In this document: one piece after another, positions 1 to 8,346 of the stretch | Layout: the number at the start of each line of letters is the position of its first letter | How positions within the stretch are numbered: position 1 is the stretch's first letter | Source: UBA11740 sp049273695 | GTDB lineage: Bacteria > Acidobacteriota > Blastocatellia > Pyrinomonadales > Pyrinomonadaceae | Assembly (NCBI GenBank): GCA_049273695.1 | Contig: JBASRE010000057.1 | Coordinates: 1 to 64,000 of the forward strand | Direction of reading: 5' to 3' | DNA: 64,000 nucleotides | Program-made: the position numbers and the translations under genes | The notes under the pieces: model-generated | The model's input: the letters and a program-made list of their open reading frames with translations, nothing else | Database searches by the model: none | What the model was told of the DNA's origin: nothing

Positions 1-957
1 GCATCCAAAGCGCCGTCGCCGCTTCGCTCTGCCGGCGCACTCCAAATTGCCACCGCACTCCAAATCTTTGCCCTCGCGATCGGGGCGTCGCTTCTTTTTG
101 CATGCTCTCGCCAGCAGTCTTCCTACCCTGCGACTTCTGACACTCGTGTTGTAGTCGACGAGGCCGGCCGCCAATTTCGCCTTCCGCAAAAAATCGATCG
201 CATCGTTTCGCTCGCGCCGAACCTGACGGAGATCGTATATGCCGTCGGCGCTGGAGATCGCCTGGTTGGCCGCACCAGCTATTGCGATTACCCGCCCGCC
301 GCCAAAGCCGTCGCGGAAGTCGGTGACACAATGCAGCCCAGCGTTGAACGGATCATCGCGCTGAAGCCTCAAATCGTGCTTATCTCCACTGCCTCGCAAC
401 TCGAGACCTTCGCTAAACAGCTTGATGAACAGCGGATTGCGGTTTATGTGACGAACCCGAATAGCGTCGATCAGATTCTTGGTTCAATCGAGACGCTGGG
501 GCAATTGTTCGGCACCACTGAGCAAGCCAAACAAGTCGCGGCAGACTTACGTCGCCGGACGCAGGCCGTGGAATCTGCCGTGGCAAGCCAGCCCCGGGTC
601 AAAGTTTTCTATCAGATCTCAGATGAACCGTTGTACACGATCGGCCGTGATGCCTTTCTGACTGATTTGATCAGACGCGCCGGTGGGATCTCGGTTACTG
701 CTGATGTGCCGACTGCGTTTCCACGTTACAGCGATGAAGCAGCGCTCGCGTCCCAACCCGACGCGATCATTTTGCCGACGGGCGGCTCGGTGGGAAATTC
801 AAACTCAACCGCTGTGCCGGCGCTGAGAAACTCCCCCGCCGTTCGGAATAATCGAGTTTACAAAATCAACGATGACATTTTAGCGCGACCCGGACCACGG
901 CTGTTTGATGGGTTGGAACAGCTGGCGCGCGCATTACATCCGGAAGCATTCAAGTGA
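1..957 (+). CDS. btuF: Cobalamin ABC transporter substrate-binding lipoprotein, 5' end not resolved
   Basis: The frame is open from base 1 and ends at 957. It encodes a hydrophobic stretch and a lipobox (LLFAC, near base 115), so the mature protein is probably a lipid-anchored periplasmic binding protein. The fold follows BtuF: RIVSLAPNLTEI, then a GRTSYCDYPP segment and ERIIALKPQIVLIS, with a helical C-terminal lobe. It would capture vitamin B12 and pass it to the BtuCD proteins encoded directly downstream. No ATG, GTG or TTG lies in frame before the signal peptide; the first 47 bases are a dispersed repeat that also occurs at 21420 and 33156. The start is therefore upstream of the window, or a rare codon such as ATT/ATC near 46-64. 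A heme or siderophore binding protein is possible, but the CDYPP segment favours cobalamin. Confidence 0.85.
   Translation, partial: ASKAPSPLRSAGALQIATALQIFALAIGASLLFACSRQQSSYPATSDTRVVVDEAGRQFRLPQKIDRIVSLAPNLTEIVYAVGAGDRLVGRTSYCDYPPAAKAVAEVGDTMQPSVERIIALKPQIVLISTASQLETFAKQLDEQRIAVYVTNPNSVDQILGSIETLGQLFGTTEQAKQVAADLRRRTQAVESAVASQPRVKVFYQISDEPLYTIGRDAFLTDLIRRAGGISVTADVPTAFPRYSDEAALASQPDAIILPTGGSVGNSNSTAVPALRNSPAVRNNRVYKINDDILARPGPRLFDGLEQLARALHPEAFK
3..47. repeat. Dispersed palindromic repeat, family R1 (one arm)
   Basis: Carries TCCAAAGCGCCGTCGCCGCT and the following GCCGGCGCACTCCAAA, nearly identical to the right arms at 21420-21460 and 33156-33199. The left arm would lie outside the window. 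It is followed by a partial second copy of the end (CACCGCACTCCAAAT, 50-64). Confidence 0.8.
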
Positions 958-998
958 GAGAAAGAAAGCCGCGGCGGCCGAGCCGCTGAATCGGATCT

Positions 999-2018
999 GT
1001 GAGCCGAACTCAAATTATCGGAAGAGCAACGCTGACGCGAACCGTGCTGATTTGCGGTTCGCTGTTGGTTGTACTCGTGCTCGCACTGATTGGTGCAGCG
1101 GTGATCGGCAGTCAACGTCTGCCGTTTGCAGGATCGCTTTGTGCGCTGACCGGAAGTTCGAATTGCGCATTATCAGCGGAAGAACGCGCGATCCTTTTCG
1201 ATATTCGTCTGCCTCGAATTATTTTGGCGGGGGCGGTCGGTATGTGTTTGGCCGCGGCCGGTGCGGCATATCAAGCATTGCTGCGAAATCCGTTGGCTGA
1301 GCCTTACCTGCTGGGCGTTTCAAACGGCGCGGCAGTTGGCACGATGGCCGCGCTCGTCTTCTTTACAGGCTATGAATGGAGCCGTCCGATCATGGCGTTT
1401 GCGGGCGCCGGCGCTGCGACATTTGTAGTTTACCGTCTGGCGCGCGGCCGCGCGGGCGCCACGCCTGAACGCCTGATTCTCGCCGGCGTGATCGTCACCA
1501 CGTTTCTTTCATCGGGGATCGTTTTTATCACGACAGTGATGGATGCGACGCGCATTCGCTCGTTCACGTTTTGGTTGCTGGGCGATCTGTCCGGAACCAC
1601 CGGAAGTTTGCTGACGGTCGCGGTGGTTACTGCAATTGTTGGCGGGCTGGTGCTGACGCTGAATGCGCGCTCACTGAATTTGATGATGCTGGGCGAGCGT
1701 GACGCTTTCGATTTGGGTGTCGAAGTAGCGCGCGTGCGTCTGATTGTCTTCGCCGCGGCGAGTCTGTTGGTGGGTGCGTCGGTCGCCTCGAGCGGTTCAG
1801 TCGGTTACGTCGGACTTGTCGTCCCGCATCTGGTGCGGCTGTCGTTCGGGAGCGACAACCGTCTGGTGGTTCCGGCAGCGGCGATTGCCGGCGCGACGTT
1901 TGTGATTGTCGCCGACACTTTGGCGCGCACGCTCATCGCGCCGCGTGAATTGCCGGTGGGCGCCATCACGGCGCTGATCGGCGCACCGTTGTTTGTCTAT
2001 CTACTGAAGCGCGGATAG
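999..2018 (+). CDS. btuC: Cobalamin ABC transporter permease, FecCD family
   Basis: A 339-residue polytopic membrane protein of the FecCD/BtuC family, with about ten hydrophobic helices. Typical family segments are visible: RLPRIILAGAVGMCLAAAGAAYQALLRNPLAEP, an early coupling region, and GYVGLVVPHLVR near the C-terminus. It forms the inner-membrane channel for vitamin B12 with BtuD. Translation begins at a GTG 41 bases after btuF; the frame upstream is closed by a TGA at 987. It sits between the binding protein and the ATPase genes, as expected for a single transcript. Confidence 0.92.
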   Translation: MSRTQIIGRATLTRTVLICGSLLVVLVLALIGAAVIGSQRLPFAGSLCALTGSSNCALSAEERAILFDIRLPRIILAGAVGMCLAAAGAAYQALLRNPLAEPYLLGVSNGAAVGTMAALVFFTGYEWSRPIMAFAGAGAATFVVYRLARGRAGATPERLILAGVIVTTFLSSGIVFITTVMDATRIRSFTFWLLGDLSGTTGSLLTVAVVTAIVGGLVLTLNARSLNLMMLGERDAFDLGVEVARVRLIVFAAASLLVGASVASSGSVGYVGLVVPHLVRLSFGSDNRLVVPAAAIAGATFVIVADTLARTLIAPRELPVGAITALIGAPLFVYLLKRG

Positions 2019-2032
2019 GACGTAACGTCCTA
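2016..2032. repeat. Short inverted repeat between btuC and btuD
   Basis: TAGGACGTAACGTCCTA reads as an almost perfect palindrome. It covers the btuC stop codon and lies just before the first possible btuD ATG. It may be a small hairpin affecting coupling; no T tract follows, so it is not a terminator. Confidence 0.4.
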
Positions 2033-2050
2033 ATGGGACCTATTTGTCAC

Positions 2051-2842
2051 ATGCTTGAAGCAAAGAACATTTCGATCAACTACGACGAGCGGAACGCGGT
2101 ACGTGACGTTTCCTTGCGCGCTGAACCAGGAAATGTGATCGCGATTCTCGGTCCGAACGGCGCCGGCAAATCGACGTTGCTACGCGCGCTGAACGGCAGC
2201 ATCGCGCCGGCAAGCGGTGAAGTCCTGCTCGACGGCAAGCCTCTGCGGACCTTTGCGCGTCGAGTAGTCGCGCGGCAAATAGGGATGGTTGCTCAGGAGG
2301 CCGACCTGCGATTTCCGGTGACCGTGTTCGAGTTTGTCCTGGGCGGCCGTTACGCCTGGTCGAGCGCCAAAGCGTGGGGTTGGGAAAATGAACGCGACAT
2401 CGAGGTCGCGCAAAACTCAATTCGCGAAACAGAACTCACGGGATTCGAATCTCGCTTGATGAACGAGTTGTCTGGTGGCGAGCGCCAGCGCGCCGTACTC
2501 GCGCGTGCGCTCGCGACTGAAGCGCGCGTCTTTCTGCTTGATGAACCGACGGCGAATCTGGACCTCGCGCATCAAGCGACGATGCTGCGCTTGATTAAAG
2601 CGCGCTGCGCCAAGGAAGAGTCTGCGGCGGTGGTAGTGACACACGACGTCAATCTCGCGGCTGAATTCTCAAACCAGGTAATTCTTATGAAAGCCGGTGG
2701 CGTTGTGGCGGCAGGCGCGCCGCAGGAGGTCTTGACCGAAGCGTTGCTGCGAGACGTGTTTGGCTTGCGCGTGCTGGTGGACGCGCACCCGATCTCGGGC
2801 GCCCCGCGGATTACGCCGGTTCACACGCAAGTGCAAGGATGA
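2051..2842 (+). CDS. btuD: Cobalamin ABC transporter ATP-binding protein
   Basis: ABC ATPase of 263 residues counted from the ATG at 2051; a further ATG at 2033 would add six residues. Walker A (GPNGAGKST, residues 34-42), the signature LSGGERQR, Walker B with LLDEPTANLDL, and the switch histidine in VVVTHDVNLA are all present. The spacing fits the Fe3+/B12/heme importer class. It powers transport through BtuC. Its stop overlaps the longest reading of the next gene, pointing to translational coupling in a btuFCD-receptor operon. Confidence 0.92.
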   Translation: MLEAKNISINYDERNAVRDVSLRAEPGNVIAILGPNGAGKSTLLRALNGSIAPASGEVLLDGKPLRTFARRVVARQIGMVAQEADLRFPVTVFEFVLGGRYAWSSAKAWGWENERDIEVAQNSIRETELTGFESRLMNELSGGERQRAVLARALATEARVFLLDEPTANLDLAHQATMLRLIKARCAKEESAAVVVTHDVNLAAEFSNQVILMKAGGVVAAGAPQEVLTEALLRDVFGLRVLVDAHPISGAPRITPVHTQVQG

Positions 2843-2859
2843 AGGATGAAGGAGGAAGG

Positions 2860-5205
2860 ATGAAAAAGATTCTGGTTCTCGTGATGCTACTGGCAATGGG
2901 GGCGGCGACTGCGGCGGCGCAAAGCGGCACTGAACTTCGCGGGCGCGTCACTGACGAACGCAACGCAAACATTGAGGGCGCAGAGGTTCGCCTCCGCTCG
3001 CGAGCTGGCGGCGAGCTGTCGACAACCACGGATGGTAACGGAACGTACGCGTTCACGAGACTCGCCGGCGGTGATTACGTTTTGGAGGTCCGCGCGAATG
3101 GTTTCGCAGAGTCTGCTTCACGCGTGACTATCCAGCGTGGCCAAACAGCGGCGAATGACGTGCGCCTTTCCGTTGAGGCCATCAGTGAAACCGTAAGCGT
3201 GACGGGAACCGGCATCGCACAAACTGTTGATGAGACTTCAAAAGCGATCAGCGTCCTCGACAATTCGGCGATTGAAACGAAACGTGAAGTTGGATTGAGC
3301 GAGAGCCTGCGCGGCATTCCCGGTGTACGCGTGCAGCAACAAGGTTCGCCCGGCGCATTGACCAGTGTACGTCTGCGGGGACAGCGAACGTCCGACACGG
3401 CGCTGTTGCTCGACGGCTTGCGCGTGCGCGATGCGTCAGACATTAACGGAGCGGCCGGACCTTTGTTTGCCGATCTCGCGCCCAGTGATTTGGATCGGGT
3501 TGAGGTGCTGCGCGGTTCGGGCTCGTCAATCTACGGCTCGAATGCGATCGGTGGTGCGATTAATCTCGTTCCCGGAACGACTGGTGGAGACCGTCATTTT
3601 GAATTCGGCTTTGATGGCGGCAGCCTGGCGCAGTTTCGTGAACGCGTCCGCGGATCGGGCGGCATCGGTAAACGCGCGGGCTTCAGTTTTGGTCTGTCAC
3701 GCGTCGATGTGCGCGAGGGTGTTGACGGCAACGACGAGTACGGCAACACCGCGGGCTCGGGCCGATTTCAATTGCATCCGACACGATCTTCAACACTGAG
3801 CTTTAACTTTTACGGGACAGCTTCAAACGCGCGCACTAATGACAGCCCATTTGCGCGAGCGGCAGCCTTTACCGGCGGTCAATATCCGAACGCGGTTGAA
3901 GGCACGACGTTCAACGCGGACTTCAACAATCCTGATCAGGGCCGTCGAAACCGGCTGCTGGTTGGCGCTGTCCGATTCAGTGATCAGGTCAATGACGCGA
4001 TCTCATATTCACTGGCCTATCAACATGTGGGTTCGCGTCGCCGAAACTACAACGGGCCGGCGATAGATCCGCAATTCGCGTCCCCAACGTTTTATCCGTT
4101 CGGCGAATTCGAATTTGTGGCGGTGAACAATGGCTCAACGGACACGTTCGACGCGCGTGCCAACTTCAGATTAGGACGCCACAACCTGCTGACGGCCGGA
4201 TTCGAGTACGAGCGCGAATCGATCTTTCAATCGTCCATTCCATCGTTCAGCGCATTCAACAACACAACCGATCGGCAGCGCACGATGGCGGTGTTCGCGC
4301 AGGATCAGATCTTCCTTTTGGAAGATCGATTGCAGATTTCGGTCGCCGCCCGCGGCCAGTGGTTTCGGATTAGCGCTGCCGATCGTCCAGGATTTCTTGG
4401 CTCGATCAATCCGGAGAGTTCCATTACCGGTGATGGCTCGATCGCTTACTTCATTCGTTCGACGGGCACGAAACTGCGCGCGCATGTCGGCAACGGCTTT
4501 CGTGCGCCTGCGTTGTTTGAAAGATTTGGCGCCGGCACATTCGCCCAGGCCGGATTCACGCGTTTCGGCGATCCAACTTTGCGTGCGGAACAATCGATCA
4601 GTGTCGATGCCGGCTTCGATCAACGCGTCGCGAACGACCGCGCACGATTCGGCGCGACTTACTTCTACACTCACTTGCAGCGGGTTATTGCTTTCAATTC
4701 GTTCTTCCTTATCGACCCGTTGGGCGCCGGCCGGTTTAGCGGCTACGAAAATCGTCCGGGTGGATTTGCGCGTGGAGTGGAAACCTATCTCGAAGCCGCC
4801 CCGTGGCGAGGAGCCGATTGGCGCGCTTCATACACGTTCACGAACAGCGATCGATTTGTGCGCGGCAGTGGCCTGCAGCGGGAATACGTTTTTCCCGAAC
4901 ATCTTTTTGGCTTGAACATCAATCAACGCTACCGCGCATTCGTTGTCAGTTTCGACCTGAATTACACGGGCAGCCATCTCGCTCCGATTTTCGAGAATAA
5001 CTTTCCTTTCCGCACCGCGGAACTAACCTTTCCCGGTTACACGAAAGCCGACTTGTTCGCGAGCTACGAACGACGAGCTTCCGAACGGGTGACGCTCACG
5101 TTCTTCGGCGGCGCCGACAATCTGTTCGACGTTACTTATTTCGAGAATGGGTTTCGCAGTCCCGGAATTGTGGCGCGTGGAGGCCTTCGCATCGCGGTGA
5201 GATGA
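2860..5205 (+). CDS. btuB: TonB-dependent outer membrane receptor, probable cobalamin receptor
   Basis: A 781-residue outer membrane receptor. After a signal peptide (MKKILVLVMLLAMGAATAAAQ) comes a carboxypeptidase-regulatory-like domain (about 25-105), a plug domain (about 130-240, with DTALLLDGLRVRD and DRVEVLRGSGSSIYGSNAIGG), and a 22-strand barrel ending in an aromatic-rich last strand. The ATG at 2860 is chosen because GGAGGAAGG ends at 2859; the ATG at 2839 overlaps the btuD stop and would spoil the signal peptide. Its place behind btuFCD makes vitamin B12 the likely substrate, but the receptor sequence alone does not fix this. Confidence 0.88.
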   Translation: MKKILVLVMLLAMGAATAAAQSGTELRGRVTDERNANIEGAEVRLRSRAGGELSTTTDGNGTYAFTRLAGGDYVLEVRANGFAESASRVTIQRGQTAANDVRLSVEAISETVSVTGTGIAQTVDETSKAISVLDNSAIETKREVGLSESLRGIPGVRVQQQGSPGALTSVRLRGQRTSDTALLLDGLRVRDASDINGAAGPLFADLAPSDLDRVEVLRGSGSSIYGSNAIGGAINLVPGTTGGDRHFEFGFDGGSLAQFRERVRGSGGIGKRAGFSFGLSRVDVREGVDGNDEYGNTAGSGRFQLHPTRSSTLSFNFYGTASNARTNDSPFARAAAFTGGQYPNAVEGTTFNADFNNPDQGRRNRLLVGAVRFSDQVNDAISYSLAYQHVGSRRRNYNGPAIDPQFASPTFYPFGEFEFVAVNNGSTDTFDARANFRLGRHNLLTAGFEYERESIFQSSIPSFSAFNNTTDRQRTMAVFAQDQIFLLEDRLQISVAARGQWFRISAADRPGFLGSINPESSITGDGSIAYFIRSTGTKLRAHVGNGFRAPALFERFGAGTFAQAGFTRFGDPTLRAEQSISVDAGFDQRVANDRARFGATYFYTHLQRVIAFNSFFLIDPLGAGRFSGYENRPGGFARGVETYLEAAPWRGADWRASYTFTNSDRFVRGSGLQREYVFPEHLFGLNINQRYRAFVVSFDLNYTGSHLAPIFENNFPFRTAELTFPGYTKADLFASYERRASERVTLTFFGGADNLFDVTYFENGFRSPGIVARGGLRIAVR

Positions 5206-5218
5206 GGTCTGAGCGATC

Positions 5219-5806
5219 GTGAATGTCCCAACAGAAAAGATTTGCGCGCGGTGCCACGCCGTATTCGCTTGCGGCGCCGCCCAACGCGACCAGAGCTGTT
5301 GGTGCGAGGACTTACCGCATGTTTCGCTAATCGCCGACCAACAAACGGACTGCTTTTGTCCTCAGTGTTTGGGCGAAGCGATCGCGAAACTCCACGCTTC
5401 AGAATCAGGACCTACTGAAGGCTTGAACCAACCGCCTTCTTTGCCTCTATTGAGGGAAGGTTGCGTGTCTACGAAGGACCATAACGAAACATTGGTCGGC
5501 ATTCATCTGGTAATCGGCAGTGTGTTTGCGCTTGTTCTGATCGGGGCACCGTGGATTATTGGGGAAAATTTCAGAGAGGCGAAGCAAATCCAGTTTTGGA
5601 TAGTTCTGTTTGGAACTGTATTGCTGGTTACGTTGCTTATGTTTTCAACTGCCATAGCGATGCGTCGCCAAAAACCAATTGGCCGAAAATTGGGTCTCTT
5701 CGCAGCCGGCGTTCTAATAGTCCTCTTCTGGCCGGCCGGCGTATACAGCTGGTGGTTCTTCCATAGCGCCGGTGCCAAGAAAATGTACGGGGTCCAGAGA
5801 GAGTAG
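5219..5806 (+). CDS. Cysteine-rich CWC domain fused to three membrane helices
   Basis: The first ~55 residues match the cysteine-rich CWC family: CARCHAVFAC, CWCEDLP and CFCPQCL, eight or more cysteines that could bind metal. Family members are usually about 70 residues and soluble. Here the chain continues through a short linker into three hydrophobic helices (about 95-115, 123-146, 158-180), giving 195 residues. The start is a GTG 14 bases after the receptor stop, so it may be co-transcribed with the cobalamin operon. Function is unknown. The membrane part may be an ancestral fusion or a joined neighbouring gene; the frame is continuous. Confidence 0.7.
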   Translation: MNVPTEKICARCHAVFACGAAQRDQSCWCEDLPHVSLIADQQTDCFCPQCLGEAIAKLHASESGPTEGLNQPPSLPLLREGCVSTKDHNETLVGIHLVIGSVFALVLIGAPWIIGENFREAKQIQFWIVLFGTVLLVTLLMFSTAIAMRRQKPIGRKLGLFAAGVLIVLFWPAGVYSWWFFHSAGAKKMYGVQRE

Positions 5807-5821
5807 TCGGATCCCGGACTC

Positions 5822-6193
5822 ATGTCAGAAACAAAGAAAGCATTAAGGATCGCCCCTTCTTTCTCTATTGATGACGTAGCATCGACAAGCAAGACATTTC
5901 TGACGGACAACTCGTTAAGGTTTTTCCGAAAGGAAACGCGCTTGGCAGGGCCGTCGCGAGTTATGACAACAACGCATGATGAGCCAACGCCTCTAGTTCT
6001 TGGCGAAGATTATTATATTGAGGACGGGTTGTTAGTGATGACTGCAACCTATCATAAGAAACGCGGAAGTTGCTGTGGAAGCGGATGTCGATGGTGTCCG
6101 TTTGAGCCAAGGCACGAGCTGGGGACAACGAAGCTTGCATCAACTTCAGACATGTCGGCGAACGCCAATGAACAAAGCGAGCTTTCGACCTAG
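5822..6193 (+). CDS. DUF5522-type cysteine-rich protein
   Basis: The C-terminal half carries EDYYIEDGLLVMTATYHKKR followed by GSCCGSGCRWCPF, the pattern of DUF5522 proteins (a tyrosine-rich strand, then a CCG-GC-CP cysteine cluster). The role of that family is unknown; the four clustered cysteines suggest metal binding. The N-terminal ~47 residues of the longest reading are not recognisable, and an ATG at 5963 would give a 76-residue protein closer to the usual size. It follows the CWC gene by 15 bases, so two small cysteine-cluster proteins are encoded together. Confidence 0.65.
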   Translation: MSETKKALRIAPSFSIDDVASTSKTFLTDNSLRFFRKETRLAGPSRVMTTTHDEPTPLVLGEDYYIEDGLLVMTATYHKKRGSCCGSGCRWCPFEPRHELGTTKLASTSDMSANANEQSELST

Positions 6194-6216
6194 AAACTTA
6201 TTACCATGAAAGACCT

Positions 6217-6716
6217 GTGACAACGACGAATGTCGGCAAGAACAAGAGCGTCCTAAAACAACGTGGCGGTAAGGGTAAACCTAGGCCCCTTAGACGCGAA
6301 GGCCTTGTCCAGAAGGCTCACGACATCCTTCTCAAGTGGACCAACCTATCTCCCGAAACCCATCCAATTAATCTCGCCAGACTAGCAAGGCACTTAAGGT
6401 TTCCAGACAAGCGCTCTATGACAATGGCCTTGACGATGAAATCGATCGATACAAAGCACTTCAGCGCAAAAATTTCTCACGCAGTCAGTCAACGCCTGAC
6501 CGCAAATCATCCGATCAGCAAATCGCAGATCTGAAAGCGCAAGTGGCAGACCTACAACAGAAGCTGGACGGCTGGATCGAACGATGGGCCACAGTCGAAT
6601 ATAACGCACGAATGCTAGGGATTGATCCCGACGAGATCTTTGCCCCACTTCCAAATTTAGAGAGGGCCGGCATAGCCCGACGCTCTAGCACAAGATCACG
6701 TCGTCGGATCAAATAA
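6217..6716 (+). pseudogene. HTH plus coiled-coil DNA-binding protein, broken by a frameshift
   Basis: From the GTG at 6217 the frame encodes a basic N-terminus, then EGLVQKAHDILLKWTNLSP and INLARLARHL, the first helices of a helix-turn-helix. At about 6400 the homology jumps to another frame that reads VSRQALYDNGLDDEIDRY, a coiled coil (DQQIADLKAQVADLQQKLDG) and a basic tail ending at the TAA at 6714. The join reads CACTTAAGGTT; restoring one A (CACTTAAAGGTT) gives HLKVSRQALY, a normal recognition helix, so a single base seems to be missing from an A run. The whole would be about 167 residues. It resembles small HTH/coiled-coil proteins found beside integrases, but no integrase is present. 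It may be a true lesion or a sequencing error. Confidence 0.7.
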
Positions 6717-7261
6717 TAGATCTACATCTTCGGAAGGTTTTGATGCTGGGGCGGCGCTCGGATTTTCAGGACTCAGCATGTTTCGCACAGGCATCGCAGC
6801 GCCGCGTTACGCTTTTTTGAGATCTTTGCTACGGCTGTCATAGCCAGCCGTAAATTAATGGATGGGAAGCCCGGCACTTGTGCCCCGGTGGCGTAATTGG
6901 AACGACGGGAAGTGCCATGAGGGGCCGCCACTTGATTAATGACGGTAGACATTTAGGATCGAAGCTAGACAGACCTTCACCGTTGCATTTGGCTGCACAA
7001 GTCGTTCTGGCAGACTCTACTGCTTACCAGCCGGGAGATCCCCTCCTTGCTTAATCATCTGCCTTTCGAATGCGAGGATGGTTTTTTAATGACGACGACT
7101 CCAAGTAATGAAAATCCGGCCCATTCGTCCACGCGATCATATTTCGCTCGCCATTTGTTTCTTTGGAATGAAATTTTAATACGACACGTTCCCCTACCTT
7201 CTGACCTCGATTGTTTACTTTTGTGCCTTGTTACTGCCGGGCTAATATAAGCGGAGGAACA
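6717..7261. other. Gap with no recognisable gene
   Basis: About 550 bases of visibly lower GC content than the housekeeping genes. Short frames (for example a TTG-started 67-codon frame at 7047-7250) show no family pattern. A small hairpin CGGCTGTCATAGCCAGCCG lies near 6833. Nothing else supportable was seen. Confidence 0.5.
7221..7248 (+). promoter_or_regulatory. Possible promoter
   Basis: TTGTGC (7221-7226) and TAATAT (7243-7248) are spaced by 16 bases in an AT-rich stretch ahead of the tiny frame at 7262. A start site near 7255 would cut into the AGGAG at 7253, so the promoter and the ribosome site may not work together. Confidence 0.25.
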
Positions 7262-7309
7262 ATGGCGTTGTACCCAAGCCACCACTTACATAATGAAGTG
7301 GCTTTCTGA
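7262..7309 (+). other. Possible 15-codon leader frame with a strong ribosome site
   Basis: GCGGAGGAAC precedes an ATG at 7262, and the frame reads MALYPSHHLHNEVAF and stops. The second half forms a hairpin (AGCCAC...GTGGCT). It could be a leader peptide, the start of a decayed gene, or chance. Confidence 0.25.
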
Positions 7310-7384
7310 ACGGCGTTCTGGTAATTCCGCTCGAAAGAGGAAAAAAGTGACCTGCCCGAGCTAGCGCCTACCGCGACTCCGACA

Positions 7385-7675
7385 TCAACCTATTATGAAA
7401 AGGTAGATGACACCTACTATGATTAAGGCGATCATCGCTACGCCAAACACGGCAAAAAAATAAATGTGCAGTTTCCCATTTGGGTATAAGCGGCGATACT
7501 CGTCGAAGACGCGCATGGTCTTGGGTGGGGTAAAGCCGAAGTAAGAGATAAGGTTCCCCTCTTCTCTCTTCCGGTTTATTTCGCCAATCATCATAATCAC
7601 GAACATGTTCGCCAAGATCACGCCGCTCAGGACCAGGCAGAACGCAATGATTCCTATAGTGAGCCAAGTGTTCAT
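7385..7675 (-). CDS. Small two-helix membrane protein, candidate immunity partner of the RHS protein
   Basis: A 96-residue protein starting at the ATG at 7675, whose first bases overlap the TGA of the RHS gene (ATGA). Two hydrophobic helices (residues 4-31 and 70-95) flank a charged, probably cytoplasmic or periplasmic loop containing NRKREEG and a VFDEYRRLYP segment. No known family was recognised. Overlap with the 3' end of a very large RHS gene is the classical position of an immunity gene in polymorphic toxin loci, and membrane immunity proteins are common where the toxin acts on membranes or the envelope. This assignment is inference from position; the protein may have another role. Confidence 0.6.
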   Translation of the reverse strand: MNTWLTIGIIAFCLVLSGVILANMFVIMMIGEINRKREEGNLISYFGFTPPKTMRVFDEYRRLYPNGKLHIYFFAVFGVAMIALIIVGVIYLFIIG

Positions 7676-8346
7676 CTGCACACTACCTGCCGCGTTAAAA
7701 AGAATGCAAAATCCCGCTCGTCGAACGCCCAAAACTTACCAAGTTGGAGTGGGTTGGTGTACTTGGTACGCGTTAAGCCGAAATTGATAGGGCCAACCAA
7801 TGAGGCGTTGGCGCTAGCACCTACGGCAGTCACGCCGCCCCCACGTGATACGAAACCACCGACTACCCGACCTGACCCATTTACGCCCGTGAAGCCTCCC
7901 GCGTAGTTGGAACTCGAGTTGTTTAGCCCATAGAGATTACCTGCGTACAAAGATCCTGAAGCGCCCCCATTCCAGCCAACCTGGCCACCGCCGAAAGCGA
8001 ACGCACTTACTTGGCCAGAATTGTAGTTGCGGACGAGCTCGACACCACCAGTTGAACCTCCGAGCAGGCCCAATGTGCCTGAGGCTCCCGTAGTCCGGCC
8101 TGACGGAATGGCGGCACAGATGCTTTGCATGATCGTCGGCGTCGGATTCTCCGGTGGCGGCTGCGGATCTGGTTCCGGAGTCCGTGGCTCGCCGCCGACG
8201 CCAACCCTGGTACCGCCGGGGTAACCTCCAAATCGGGAATTCCTGACAAACAGGAAGAGACCGGGATCGTCAATGGGGCGGGGCCCACCGCCTCCCGTGA
8301 CAGTACAGACGCCGGTGGCATTAAATTCCGCCGTACAATCATTGCG
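7672..8346 (-). other. Variable C-terminal tail of the RHS protein (payload region)
   Basis: The 224 residues after DPSGL comprise a Pro/Glu-rich linker and a Gly/Asn/Ser-rich domain with repeated aromatic motifs (VELVRNYNSGQVSAF, GGQVGWNGGASGS, SNYAGGFTGVN), ending in LQLGKFWAFDERD. No catalytic motif of a known nuclease, deaminase or ADP-ribosyltransferase was seen. The composition suggests a beta-rich, possibly membrane-active or adhesive domain. Confidence 0.55.

Noticed and set aside
1..300. Cobalamin riboswitch for the btu operon
   Set aside because: The sequence is coding from base 1; any riboswitch would lie upstream of the window.
7047..7250. 67-codon frame in the low-GC gap
   Set aside because: TTG start without a ribosome site, no similarity pattern, and overlapping frames of similar quality on the other strand.
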